The notes: a model not told the origin generated them from the sequence alone. 12,994 nucleotides of DNA from Smithella sp. D17 (GCA_000753945.1 JQOA01000243.1:1-12994); one strand, 5' to 3'; positions 1-7,314 are shown, counted from the first letter of the stretch. Numbers and translations are program-made.

Positions 1-65
1 ACAACATTGCAAGATAATATGTCGGAGTAGAATTAAATGAATTTAAAAAGAAAGCAGGAAAATAT

Positions 66-830
66 ATGGATATTTTAACCAATAAAACCAACGGCATTCT
101 CACAATAACATTCAATCGGCCAGACAAAAAAAACGCGATTACCGCGGCAATGTACCAGATCATTGCCGACACGCTGAAGGATGCGGAAAGCGACGCAGAA
201 GTGCGCGTGATTCTGATTACCGGCACGCAGGAAATATTCACGGCAGGCAATGATCTCGATGATTTTCTGCAAAACCCGCCTCAGAGTGTTGAAAGTCCTG
301 TATACCAATTTATCCAGGCTCTTATCCATACCACCAAACCGGTAGTAGCAGCAGTTGCCGGTCCTGCAGTAGGTATCGGCACAACGCTATTGCTGCATTG
401 CGATCTTGTCTATGCGGCGGAAAACGCCAGATTTTCAATGCCGTTCGCCAAGCTGGGACTTTGCCCGGAATTCTCTTCCAGTCTTGTGCTTCCACAAATA
501 GCCGGTTATCAGCGTGCAGCAGAAAAGTTGATGCTGGGTGAGGCATTTTCGGCACAGGAAGCATGCGCGATGGGATTCGTAAACAAGGTGTTGCCGACTG
601 CCGAATTGCTCGCATTTGCACAGGATCAGGCAGATAAATTGGTGGCCTTGCCGGCATCATCACTAAGGGTAACCAAACATTTAATGAAGAGTAAACAGAC
701 AGCCGCCATTGAGGCCCAGATAGAAGAAGAGAGCATTCTGTTCGGAGAAATGCTGGTATCGAAGGAAGCGAAAGAGGCCTTCAACGCGTTCTTCGAAAAA
801 CGTAAGCCGGATTTTACCAAGTTCACATGA
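66..830 (+). CDS. Enoyl-CoA hydratase/isomerase (crotonase) family protein
   Basis: A 254-residue cytoplasmic protein of the crotonase family, which hydrates or isomerises enoyl-CoA thioesters, usually in beta-oxidation. The two oxyanion-hole regions are visible: FTAGND at residues 58-63 and GPAVGIG at 99-105. The segment around residues 130-143 reads LGLCPEFSSSLVLP. A PE-x-SS arrangement with a glutamate (E135) is what I know from delta3,delta2-enoyl-CoA isomerases (ECI2/PaaG-like); classical hydratases have PGAGGT there. An isomerase or a hydratase of that subgroup is therefore more likely than a classical FadB-type hydratase. Length is normal and no domain is missing. The ATG at 66 follows a purine-rich AGGAA stretch, and the preceding 65 bp hold no complete gene. 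The nearby acyl-CoA synthetase on the other strand fits fatty-acid metabolism. The family call is firm; the exact substrate is not visible. Confidence 0.9.
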   Translation: MDILTNKTNGILTITFNRPDKKNAITAAMYQIIADTLKDAESDAEVRVILITGTQEIFTAGNDLDDFLQNPPQSVESPVYQFIQALIHTTKPVVAAVAGPAVGIGTTLLLHCDLVYAAENARFSMPFAKLGLCPEFSSSLVLPQIAGYQRAAEKLMLGEAFSAQEACAMGFVNKVLPTAELLAFAQDQADKLVALPASSLRVTKHLMKSKQTAAIEAQIEEESILFGEMLVSKEAKEAFNAFFEKRKPDFTKFT

Positions 831-849
831 GAAATTCAAGGCAGGTTCT

Positions 850-862
850 GGAAATAGATTCC
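850..862. promoter_or_regulatory. Weak NrpR-operator-like inverted repeat GGAA-N5-TTCC
   Basis: GGAA at 850-853 and TTCC at 859-862 are separated by five bases. The known operator of methanococcal NrpR is GGAA-N6-TTCC, so this differs by one base in spacing. It lies about 185 bp upstream of a NrpR-family gene, which is why I record it. A repeat this short arises easily by chance. Confidence 0.15.
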
Positions 863-957
863 GCAACAGGAAGTGTAGTATTATATCATATAAAGCATTC
901 ATAATATTAATTTTTGTTCCAATTTTTCTCGGGATATTTTCGCTAAATAATACAAAT

Positions 958-986
958 TTGGACTAAAATAATTAATTTCGTACAAT
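958..986 (+). promoter_or_regulatory. Candidate sigma-70 promoter for nrpR-gdhA
   Basis: TTGGAC at 958-963 is followed after exactly 17 bp by TACAAT at 981-986, a five-of-six match to the -10 consensus. Transcription would start near 993, giving a leader of about 55 nt before the regulator's ATG at 1048. A perfect TTGACA also occurs at 993-998, but 17 bp downstream there is only TAGGAA, so it is a weaker alternative. The surrounding stretch is very A+T rich. Confidence 0.35.
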
Positions 987-1023
987 TTTTGTTTGACAAT
1001 AATGTCATTTAAAAGTAGGAATA

Positions 1024-1039
1024 CGGCAAACGATTGCCG
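1024..1039. promoter_or_regulatory. Perfect inverted repeat just upstream of nrpR, possible autoregulatory site
   Basis: CGGCAA (1024-1029) and TTGCCG (1034-1039) form a perfect 6-bp inverted repeat around ACGA, ending 8 nt before the ATG at 1048. This gene has no clear Shine-Dalgarno and the repeat occupies that place. It could be a DNA operator for the regulator encoded just downstream, or an RNA hairpin affecting ribosome access. It does not match the archaeal NrpR consensus. Confidence 0.35.
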
Positions 1040-1047
1040 ATGGTCTT

Positions 1048-2049
1048 ATGAAACAACTTTTTAAACCGGAAGATATAGAAAGAAAAGTTATCCTCATTTT
1101 AAAGATTCTGAACGAAAGTACGGAACCTATGGGCGCTCGTGTAATTGCCCGGTTGATGAAAGAACGCAATGTCCAGCTAAGCGAAAGGACTGTCCGCTAC
1201 CATCTTGGACTTACGGATGAAAGAGGACTGACAAAACTTGTCGGGAGGCGTGATGGAAGAATCATTACCAGCCTGGGACAAGACGAAATCAATAATGCGC
1301 GTGTTCAGGATAAGATCGGACTCTCCATCTCCCGCATTGATGTCCTCTCTTTTAAAACAACTTTTGACCTCAAAAAGATGCACGGCCTGACGCCTGTTAA
1401 TATTTCCTTCTTTCCGCAGGATCAATTCAAGAAAGCTCTGGCAGCGATGAAACCTGTTTTCAAGAAGGGGCTTGCGGTAAGTTCCCGTGTGGCAATTGCC
1501 CCGGCAGGAAAATCTCTGGGGGACATTGTTGTTCCCGAAGGGAAAAGTGGCCTGGCAACCGTTTGCAGTATTTTGATCAACGGTGTCCTTTTAAAACATG
1601 GAATTCCTATCGATTCCAAATTCGGCGGTATTCTCCAGGTAAAAAACAGTGAGCCCTTAAGATTTGTCGAACTGATTCATTATGCCGGTTCATCACTTGA
1701 TCCGTCAGAAATATTTATCCGCGGCAAAATGACATCGGTGGGAGAGGTAGTGGAAAAAGGCGAAGGGAAAATTCTGGCTAACTTCCGTGAAATACCGGCG
1801 CTGAGCCGCAATCTGGTTGAAGATATCAAAGGTCACCTGATCAGAGCCGGGATTAACGGTGTTCTTTCCATCGGCAGCACCGGAAACCCGATTGGACAAA
1901 CGAATGTAGATTTAAACAAAGTGGGAATGATTCTTGTCGGAGGATTGAATCCGGTGGCCAAAGCCAACGAAGAAGGTTTTGACGTGGATAACAAGGCCAT
2001 GTCCACAGTAATGGAATATGAAGATCTGCAAAGCATTGAAGAAATTTAA
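1048..2049 (+). CDS. nrpR: NrpR-family nitrogen regulator (winged helix plus one NrpR/DUF128 domain)
   Basis: A 333-residue regulator. Residues about 8-80 form a winged-helix domain of the NrpR type (IERKVILILKIL, then MGARVIARLM and SERTVRYHLG as helix-turn-helix). The remainder, about 90-330, is one glycine-rich NrpR domain (former DUF128). In methanogens NrpR represses nitrogen-assimilation genes and is released by 2-oxoglutarate. The well-studied Methanococcus protein has two NrpR domains, while this has one, like some split archaeal and bacterial homologues, so it may act as a homodimer. It is followed after 35 bp by gdhA on the same strand, which suggests an operon and local control of ammonium assimilation. 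The ATG at 1048 fits the family N-terminus but has no good Shine-Dalgarno; a perfect inverted repeat lies there instead. The family is clear; the direction of regulation is inferred. Confidence 0.85.
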   Translation: MKQLFKPEDIERKVILILKILNESTEPMGARVIARLMKERNVQLSERTVRYHLGLTDERGLTKLVGRRDGRIITSLGQDEINNARVQDKIGLSISRIDVLSFKTTFDLKKMHGLTPVNISFFPQDQFKKALAAMKPVFKKGLAVSSRVAIAPAGKSLGDIVVPEGKSGLATVCSILINGVLLKHGIPIDSKFGGILQVKNSEPLRFVELIHYAGSSLDPSEIFIRGKMTSVGEVVEKGEGKILANFREIPALSRNLVEDIKGHLIRAGINGVLSIGSTGNPIGQTNVDLNKVGMILVGGLNPVAKANEEGFDVDNKAMSTVMEYEDLQSIEEI

Positions 2050-2084
2050 TTAATAATAAACAATTTTTAAAGGAGGATTTAACC

Positions 2085-3440
2085 ATGTCAGTAATTAAAG
2101 ATGTTATTGCCAAAGTCAAACAAACCGATCCCAACCAGCCGGAGTTCCATCAGGCTGTTGAAGAAGTTATGGAGACATTGGAACCTACAGTCAAAAAACA
2201 CCCGGAATACGTCAAGGCCAATATCTATGAACGACTTGTGGAACCGGAAAGAGCAATGCAATTCAGAGTTCCCTGGGTAGATGATAAAGGCAATGTTATC
2301 GTTAACAGAGGATTCCGTGTTCAGTTCAATAACGCCATCGGCCCTTTCAAGGGCGGTCTGCGCTTCCATCCTTCAGTCAATCTGGGAATCATCAAATTTC
2401 TGGGCTTTGAACAAATCTTAAAAAATGCTCTGACCACACTGCCGATGGGCGGCGGTAAAGGCGGTTCCGACTTCGATCCCAAGGGAAAATCGGACGGAGA
2501 AGTAATGCGTTTCTGCCAGGCTTTCATGCGTGAATTATTCCGCCATATCGGCGCTGATGTCGACGTTCCCGCGGGCGATATCGGTGTCGGCGGCCGTGAA
2601 ATCGGTTATCTGTATGGTTATTACAAAAAAATCCGCAATGAACACACCGGCGTTCTTACCGGCAAGGGAATGTCCTATGGCGGAAGTTTGATTCGTCCCG
2701 AAGCTACGGGCTACGGCACAACCTATTTTGCTGCAGAAATGCTGGCCACCCGTAAATTGGATTTCAAAGGAAAAACGGTCGCCATCAGCGGCGCCGGCAA
2801 CGTTGCGCAGTACGCCGTGGAAAAAGTAACCCAACTGGGTGGAAAAGTCATTTCTCTTTGCGATTCATCAGCGACTATCATTGATGAATCCGGTATCGAC
2901 AATAAGAAATGTAATTACGTGCTGGAATTGAAAAATGTCAGACGCGGCCGCATCAGTGAATACGCTGATAAGTATAAGGCCACTTGCTTCGAAGGCAAAA
3001 ACGTTTGGGATGTCATCCGTGAACAGGGCATCAAAGTGGATATCGCTCTGCCCTGCGCGACACAAAACGAAATTAACGGGAAGAATGCCGCGGCTCTCGT
3101 GAAAAACGGATGTATCTGCGTGGCTGAAGGAGCCAATATGCCCTCCACTCCTGAAGCTATTAATATTTTCCAGGATAAGAAAATCCTTTACGGTCCCGGT
3201 AAGGCGGCCAACGCCGGAGGCGTGGCCACATCCGGCCTCGAAATGAGCCAGAACAGCATGCGATATTTATGGACGAGCGAAGAAGTTGACAACCGCCTGC
3301 TCATCATCATGAAGAGCATTCACAAAAATTGCTATGACACGGCGGAAGCCTACGGCAAGAAAGGCGACTACGTTACCGGCGCTAACATTGCCGGTTTCAC
3401 CAAGGTTGCCGACGCGATGCTGGCTTACGGTGTTGTATGA
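2085..3440 (+). CDS. gdhA: NADP-type glutamate dehydrogenase, hexameric class
   Basis: A 451-residue glutamate dehydrogenase that aminates 2-oxoglutarate to glutamate in the cytoplasm. The length is that of the small hexameric bacterial class. The substrate-site block GPFKGGLRFHPSVN is at residues 86-99, the catalytic lysine is K125 in PMGGGKGG, and the conserved aspartate is D165 in PAGDIGVG. A Rossmann dinucleotide loop GAGNVA lies at 236-241. Overall resemblance is to the anabolic NADPH enzyme; the coenzyme is inferred from that. The start is secure: AAAGGAGG at 2069-2076 stands 8 nt before ATG 2085. The gene follows a NrpR-family regulator with only 35 bp between them, and no promoter is obvious in that gap, so the two are probably co-transcribed. 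A hairpin-forming repeat begins just after the TGA stop and may act as a transcript end. The gene looks intact. Confidence 0.95.
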   Translation: MSVIKDVIAKVKQTDPNQPEFHQAVEEVMETLEPTVKKHPEYVKANIYERLVEPERAMQFRVPWVDDKGNVIVNRGFRVQFNNAIGPFKGGLRFHPSVNLGIIKFLGFEQILKNALTTLPMGGGKGGSDFDPKGKSDGEVMRFCQAFMRELFRHIGADVDVPAGDIGVGGREIGYLYGYYKKIRNEHTGVLTGKGMSYGGSLIRPEATGYGTTYFAAEMLATRKLDFKGKTVAISGAGNVAQYAVEKVTQLGGKVISLCDSSATIIDESGIDNKKCNYVLELKNVRRGRISEYADKYKATCFEGKNVWDVIREQGIKVDIALPCATQNEINGKNAAALVKNGCICVAEGANMPSTPEAINIFQDKKILYGPGKAANAGGVATSGLEMSQNSMRYLWTSEEVDNRLLIIMKSIHKNCYDTAEAYGKKGDYVTGANIAGFTKVADAMLAYGVV

Positions 3441-3442
3441 TA

Positions 3443-3520
3443 ATGAGACTCCAATTTCAAAAGAGTAGCGTATTGAAATTGGTTAGTCGAATTATCCCTG
3501 AAGCATAGCGTAGCGGGATA
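3443..3520. repeat. Structured repeat, copy 1 (two hairpins)
   Basis: This repeat aligns without gaps over 78 bp to 8902-8979, with 20 differences by my count. The left half is a stem-loop: CCAATTTCAA (3451-3460) pairs perfectly with TTGAAATTGG (3473-3482) around a 12-nt loop. It is extended by GACT (3447-3450) with AGTC (3485-3488) across a 2-nt bulge. The right half has a second arm pair, TATCCC (3493-3498) with GGGATA (3515-3520). The 14 bp at 3485-3498 are identical in both copies. It lies between convergent gdhA and the acyl-CoA synthetase gene, so it may also end transcripts, though there is no T tract as in a classical terminator. Read from ATG 3443 it is a short open frame resembling the protein read of copy 2, but stopped by TAG at 3506. 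Confidence 0.75.
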
Positions 3521-3538
3521 TAATAAGAATAAGGTAAA

Positions 3539-5380
3539 TTATTTATAAAGCGCTTCGATTTTATCCTTTAATTTGGCAAGAACAGCATTACGTTTCAGTT
3601 TCAGCGTCTGAGTCAGCGTGCCGCTCTCCAGACTGAATGGTTCCGGAATAAGCAGGAACTTTTTAGGAATTTCATAACCGCCGAATTTGCCTTTTAGATG
3701 ATTCGTAATGCTCTCGCTGATCATGTCGATGATATCCTGACGCGCAACCAGTGTTTTCATATCACCCGGCAATCCTTTTTCTTTGGCGTAGTTTTGCAAA
3801 ACTTCAGGGTCGGGAACAACGATGCAAACATTGAAGGGCCGGTTCAGGCCGTAAATGACCGCCTGCTGGACAAAATGAACCAACCCGATTTCTTCTTCTA
3901 AAGCAACGGGGAAACAGAACTTCCCGTTTTCCAGTTTGTACTGTTCTTTGATGCGGCCGGTGATGTAGAGGAATCCGTCTTTATCCAATCGACCGCGATC
4001 GCCGGTACGGAATCCACCTTCGGGGGTTATGGAATCTTTGGTATCCTCGGGCCTGTTGTGGTAGCCCTTCATGACATTGGGACCGTAAACAATAATTTCG
4101 CCGTCCGTCGCGTCTTCCTCAACCACGGATTGATCTATAACGATCTTGACCTTCTCTATGGCCTTGCCGACACTGCCCAACCGGTAATCGAAAGAGGCGT
4201 TCATGGAGACTGCCGGTGATGTTTCCGTCAGACCGTAACAATCGTAGATGGGAATACCAATATCGAAAAAGAACTGGGCAATTTCGGGGTTCATAGCCGC
4301 GCTGCCGCTCATCGAGCCCATCAACCTGCCACCGAGACGTTCCCGAATCTTCTTAAAGACAACTTTATCCGCCAATTGGAATTTAAGGTTGGTCATGAAA
4401 TCAGATTGGCCTTGTGCCATAAGTTCCCGTCTTTTTCTTGCCGATTCAATACCCATCACAAAGAGAGTTTTAGCCAATCCCCCGTCCTTATTCATTTTAG
4501 TCCACAGGCCGTCGTAGATCCGGTTGAAGACTCTGGGCACAGCGATCAAAAAAGTTGGCTTGATTTGAACAATATCATTGACAATTGTTGAGGGACTTTC
4601 CGCCAGGCCCATGGCGCCGCCAAGATGAATAAGCGCGAACAATTCGGCGGTCTGGCCGTAAGAATGGGCCCAGGGCAAAATGGCCAGGGTTACAACCTCG
4701 TTTGTTTTAAGTTCGGGATACATCTTAATGCCGGCCAATGAATTACTGGTAAAATTGCCGTGACAAAGTAAAACGCCTTTGGGGCTGCCGGTTGTGCCCG
4801 ATGTATAAATGAGTTCGGCGATGTCGTCCGCTTTCGGCCGTTGGGGGGATACCGGTTTTGCCGCTCCCATTTTTTCAACCGCGGCCATTGAGTGCTCTTC
4901 CGGCATACGCCGGATTCCGCTCTGTGATGGTATGGCTTCACCTTCGGCATCAATGACAAATATATTTTTAAGAGTTGGAATATCTTTCGGGAAGTCTTTT
5001 ATTTTTTCATAAATTTCCGGCTTCGAAACAAAGAGGACTTTCACCTGGCTGTCGGCAATGATGTATTTCCATATCTGGACGAGCTCCGCTTCATACATGG
5101 GAACAAAGCGTCCGATGCGTCCCCATGTGGCAAAAGCAGCAACAGGCCACTCTACTCGATTGTTAGCGATTATTCCGACGACGTCGCCGTTGTCAATTCC
5201 AAGTTGGGCAAGCCCTGCACGGAGATTGTTAATCCGTGTGCCGACTTCTTTAAACGTCACCCACTCGTAAACACCGTTTTTGTCTTTAGTACCAAACAGT
5301 CTTCTATCGGCAAATTGGGCAACGCTCTCTTCCCACCAATCAATCAGATTGTCCGGCTTGTCTAATGTCCAGGTATGCAT
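3539..5380 (-). CDS. Long-chain acyl-CoA synthetase (AMP-forming)
   Basis: A 613-residue enzyme of the ANL adenylating superfamily, activating fatty acids to acyl-CoA through an acyl-AMP intermediate. Numbered from the chosen start, the ATP loop YTSGTTGSPKG is at about 192-202, YGLTETSP at 382-389, TGDRGRLD at 459-466, and the hinge and C-terminal lid with GRIKEQYKLENGK at 475-487. The size and the GRIKEQYKLENGK form are typical of FadD15/FAA-type long-chain synthetases. The frame is open further upstream to an ATG at 5452, but the start at 5380 is preferred: GGAGG (5393-5389 on this strand) lies 8 nt before it, and MHTWTLDKPDNLIDWW looks like a natural N-terminus, unlike the 24 upstream residues. 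It converges on gdhA with about 98 bp between stops. Together with the crotonase gene it suggests fatty-acid degradation, or activation in a syntrophic lifestyle. Chain-length preference cannot be read. Confidence 0.92.
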   Translation of the reverse strand: MHTWTLDKPDNLIDWWEESVAQFADRRLFGTKDKNGVYEWVTFKEVGTRINNLRAGLAQLGIDNGDVVGIIANNRVEWPVAAFATWGRIGRFVPMYEAELVQIWKYIIADSQVKVLFVSKPEIYEKIKDFPKDIPTLKNIFVIDAEGEAIPSQSGIRRMPEEHSMAAVEKMGAAKPVSPQRPKADDIAELIYTSGTTGSPKGVLLCHGNFTSNSLAGIKMYPELKTNEVVTLAILPWAHSYGQTAELFALIHLGGAMGLAESPSTIVNDIVQIKPTFLIAVPRVFNRIYDGLWTKMNKDGGLAKTLFVMGIESARKRRELMAQGQSDFMTNLKFQLADKVVFKKIRERLGGRLMGSMSGSAAMNPEIAQFFFDIGIPIYDCYGLTETSPAVSMNASFDYRLGSVGKAIEKVKIVIDQSVVEEDATDGEIIVYGPNVMKGYHNRPEDTKDSITPEGGFRTGDRGRLDKDGFLYITGRIKEQYKLENGKFCFPVALEEEIGLVHFVQQAVIYGLNRPFNVCIVVPDPEVLQNYAKEKGLPGDMKTLVARQDIIDMISESITNHLKGKFGGYEIPKKFLLIPEPFSLESGTLTQTLKLKRNAVLAKLKDKIEALYK

Positions 5381-5388
5381 TTGAAATT

Positions 5389-5393
5389 CCTCC
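5389..5393 (-). promoter_or_regulatory. Shine-Dalgarno that sets the acyl-CoA synthetase start
   Basis: Read on the minus strand, GGAGG ends 8 nt before the ATG at 5380. It overlaps an in-frame ATG at 5395 and lies downstream of the most distal ATG at 5452. Neither of those upstream starts has comparable spacing, so 5380 is the best initiation site. Confidence 0.75.
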
Positions 5394-5469
5394 ATTATTT
5401 TACTTACACGCGGGGAATTCCATCCCCTGCGGGTTTTAAAACAATACTCCACCCCCCACAGGCTGAATT

Positions 5470-5498
5470 AATATAAGACATTTCTCTGAAAAATTCAA
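5470..5498 (-). promoter_or_regulatory. Candidate promoter of the acyl-CoA synthetase gene
   Basis: On the minus strand TTGAAT (5498-5493) is followed after 17 bp by TATATT (5475-5470), a five-of-six match to the -10 hexamer. Transcription would begin near 5463 and leave a leader of about 80 nt. That leader contains a G+C-rich inverted repeat near 5408-5432 (GGGGA and TCCCC arms) before the Shine-Dalgarno. Confidence 0.45.
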
Positions 5499-5530
5499 CC
5501 GAAGCATAAAAGATACATTTTCAAGAATAA

Positions 5531-5540
5531 ACCGGTCGGT
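5531..5540. promoter_or_regulatory. TetR-type operator-like palindrome
   Basis: ACCGGTCGGT contains ACCG and CGGT arms around GT. It matches most of the ACCGACCGGTCGGT-like sites that I associate with TetR-family regulators of fatty-acid genes. It lies about 35 bp upstream of the -35 of the acyl-CoA synthetase promoter. No regulator gene is in the window, and the left half of a full 14-bp site is degenerate. Confidence 0.25.
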
Positions 5541-5852
5541 AAAAGAGCTGCTTCCAACTGAAGGCAATCCTCCTTGTCATGTCGAACCCCCAGGGAGACA
5601 TCTCTTTTTGTCCTGGATCCTTAAATCTTAAAACTTAATTACTTAAATCTTTGTCTTTCACTTTTCACTATTCACCCTTCATCTTGCACATCTTTTCCTA
5701 AACCTCCAATCCTCTAATCTTCTCATCATCTGCGTTTCTCCCCTTTCACATTTTATTCTTGCAACGTTTTTTATATAATGTTACTCAATAAATATTAGCT
5801 CCAAAATTTTCCCAATAAAAAAAGTAAAAAAATAATTTAAAAGTCTTTTGCC

Positions 5853-6363
5853 GTGAACATACAGAAACTTCTACAAAAGATGTTTTATGAAAAGAAGCTA
5901 AGCGCTAATCAATTGCGTGCGCTACAGGATATTCACTCCAAAAAGCTTTTTTCAGTACACCGGGAATTGCGATTTTTCCTCTACAACAGTACTTCGCCAA
6001 TAACTGCTTGGCGGTCTTCTTTACCGGCTAGACATTAAAAAACACTTCTTCGATATCTATCTCAATTTTGCCGTTCACTTTCTCTGTATCGCCCTGCTTT
6101 CCGGTGTTGTTCAATACAAGATTTTCTCTCTCTATTTTCCCGCGTTGGTCTTAGCGTGCACTGCTCTTGTTTTCTATTCCGTTAACGTCCGCAAATTTCT
6201 TTATATGCTTTACGCCGTCATCTATGGCTATATAGGAATCAGCATTGTTATTATGGACCATATTCACGGAACTTTTTTCTTCTTTACTTATTTTATAATA
6301 ACATCTTTGGTTGTAATCGGCTTGATCTTCATGATTTCGCGTAAGTTCAAGGAGAATGAATGA
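5853..6363 (+). pseudogene. Broken DUF2157-like membrane protein gene (internal deletion and frame change)
   Basis: Two pieces of one membrane protein lie in different frames. The first (5853-6036, GTG start) begins NIQKLLQKMFYEKKLS and reaches FSVHRELRFFLY. That is the N-terminal cytoplasmic helix region I associate with DUF2157-type proteins. It then turns into unrelated sequence and stops. The second is open from 6004 to 6363 in another frame, starting LLGGLLYRLDIKKHFFD and continuing through about four hydrophobic segments to ISRKFKENE. Its reading frame extends well before its first ATG at 6145, so it is a C-terminal remnant, not a separate small gene. Related proteins as I remember them run to roughly 330-350 residues, so the central part appears deleted near 5985-6006. 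The remnant overlaps the next gene by ATGA. The function of the family is unknown to me. Confidence 0.7.
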
Positions 6364-7211
6364 ATTTAAGCTTATATTCACCCCGGCAGGAAGAAAATAT
6401 TTACATCCGCAAGCAAACCAGAACATGGAAGCGTTCCGGCTTGATCACAGATAGTCAATTGACTGCGATGGATGTCCTCACCAACACGGATGTCCGCCAG
6501 ACTAACATCTTTTTTCGCGTCATCTTTTTCATTTTTACTTACCACTGTGTCGCCGCGATGGTGGGTTTATTTGCATGGATTACAAAAATAAGAAGCAGTA
6601 TGGCTATTTCATCTACATTAATAATTGCCGGTGTAATATTTTATTTTCTGGCGGAATACCTGATAACTAAATACCGTTTTTACAGACATGGCATTGAAGA
6701 AGCGTTGGCGGTATTTTCCATGCTTCTGCTCTGTGCAGGTTTATTTATCGGAGCAACAAATATTTTTTCAGGAGGACGATGGACACATCAGTATGCCATT
6801 TTTTTGTGTCTTCTTTTTGCCGTTAGCGCCTGTTGGATATATCTGAGATTCGGTTATTTATATGCGGCATTAATCAGCGTTGTGGCAACTTGCATTATCC
6901 CCTTTCAGCTATCCCTGCCACCGGCAGGTGAAAGAGTTTTATTGCTGATCGTCCTGTGCCTGATTTTCTTTTTGAACGTAATCTTGGTCATTCTATCCAT
7001 TATTATTAACCGCTGGCTTAATACCGGAGAGAATAAAGCAAGAGACGGTTTTACGGCAGAAAACATTCTTAAACCGGAAAGTCACGGCATTGGTCTTGCC
7101 GATGTTGCTGCAGCTTTAACACCGATGGTAACCAACATAGAAGTGCAACAACAGGGGAAATATTTCGATGGCGGAACCTCCGGCGGCGGGGAAACTTCAA
7201 GAGGTTTTTAG
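6360..7211 (+). CDS. Multi-pass membrane protein, probably internally deleted
   Basis: A 283-residue hydrophobic protein with no enzymatic motif I can identify. After a basic cytoplasmic N-terminus (about 1-48) come roughly six membrane segments near residues 50-74, 82-102, 114-133, 144-162, 165-183 and 192-216. A soluble tail ends in a glycine/serine-rich stretch (FDGGTSGGGETSRGF). The start at 6360 overlaps the stop of the upstream remnant (ATGA) and has AAGGAG at 6348-6353, so the pair was translationally coupled. Proteins of this type that I recall are longer, with further membrane segments between FFLNVIL and ILSIIINRW. Here these run together at about residue 205-212, which suggests an in-frame internal deletion. 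That reading is inferred from memory of the family. The gene may be non-functional, like its neighbour. Confidence 0.55.
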   Translation: MNLSLYSPRQEENIYIRKQTRTWKRSGLITDSQLTAMDVLTNTDVRQTNIFFRVIFFIFTYHCVAAMVGLFAWITKIRSSMAISSTLIIAGVIFYFLAEYLITKYRFYRHGIEEALAVFSMLLLCAGLFIGATNIFSGGRWTHQYAIFLCLLFAVSACWIYLRFGYLYAALISVVATCIIPFQLSLPPAGERVLLLIVLCLIFFLNVILVILSIIINRWLNTGENKARDGFTAENILKPESHGIGLADVAAALTPMVTNIEVQQQGKYFDGGTSGGGETSRGF

Positions 7212-7314
7212 TTACATTGTTTTCAGGAAGTTGTAATATTGCGAAAAATTCTATTAAATACAGATAATAAATAGAAATAAGTTATAAAATCAATACCATA
7301 GCAATTTGATAATA

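Larger units (their letters stand above)
5453..5852. other. 400-bp gene-free spacer, pyrimidine-rich on the plus strand
   Basis: No convincing gene is present. From the left it holds the minus-strand promoter described separately. Next is a TetR-operator-like ACCGGTCGGT (5531-5540). Around 5571-5610 is a stretch with ATGTC and GACAT arms (5579-5583, 5597-5601) that resembles a decayed dispersed palindromic element. From about 5600 to 5760 follows an almost purine-poor run of repeated CTTTTCAC/CTTAAATCTT-like words. A perfect TATAAT occurs at 5774-5779, but no good -35 stands 16-18 bp before it. The spacer ends in an A-rich stretch just before the broken membrane-protein gene. Confidence 0.6.

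Noticed and set aside
1..30. Possible 3' end of an upstream gene (frame 1 ends in TAG at 28-30).
   Set aside because: Only nine codons are visible and another frame also ends nearby, so no gene can be supported.
993..1021. TTGACA at 993 as the main nrpR promoter.
   Set aside because: No acceptable -10 hexamer at 16-18 bp; TACAAT at 981-986 with TTGGAC is a better pair.
3447..3488. Classical Rho-independent terminator after gdhA.
   Set aside because: The stem is real but A+T rich in its core and has no T tract on either side; the related copy at 8902 shows it is a repeat first, whatever its effect on transcription.
5380..5452. Longer N-terminus of the acyl-CoA synthetase starting at ATG 5452.
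   Set aside because: The extra 24 residues do not look like family sequence, and the GGAGG at ideal spacing belongs to the ATG at 5380.
5853..6038. Independent 61-residue small protein.
   Set aside because: Its first ~45 residues fit the N-terminus of the membrane protein whose C-terminal part follows in another frame; the rest is out-of-frame sequence.
6145..6363. Independent 72-residue membrane peptide.
   Set aside because: The frame is open back to 6004 with clear family-like sequence, so it is the end of a broken longer gene.
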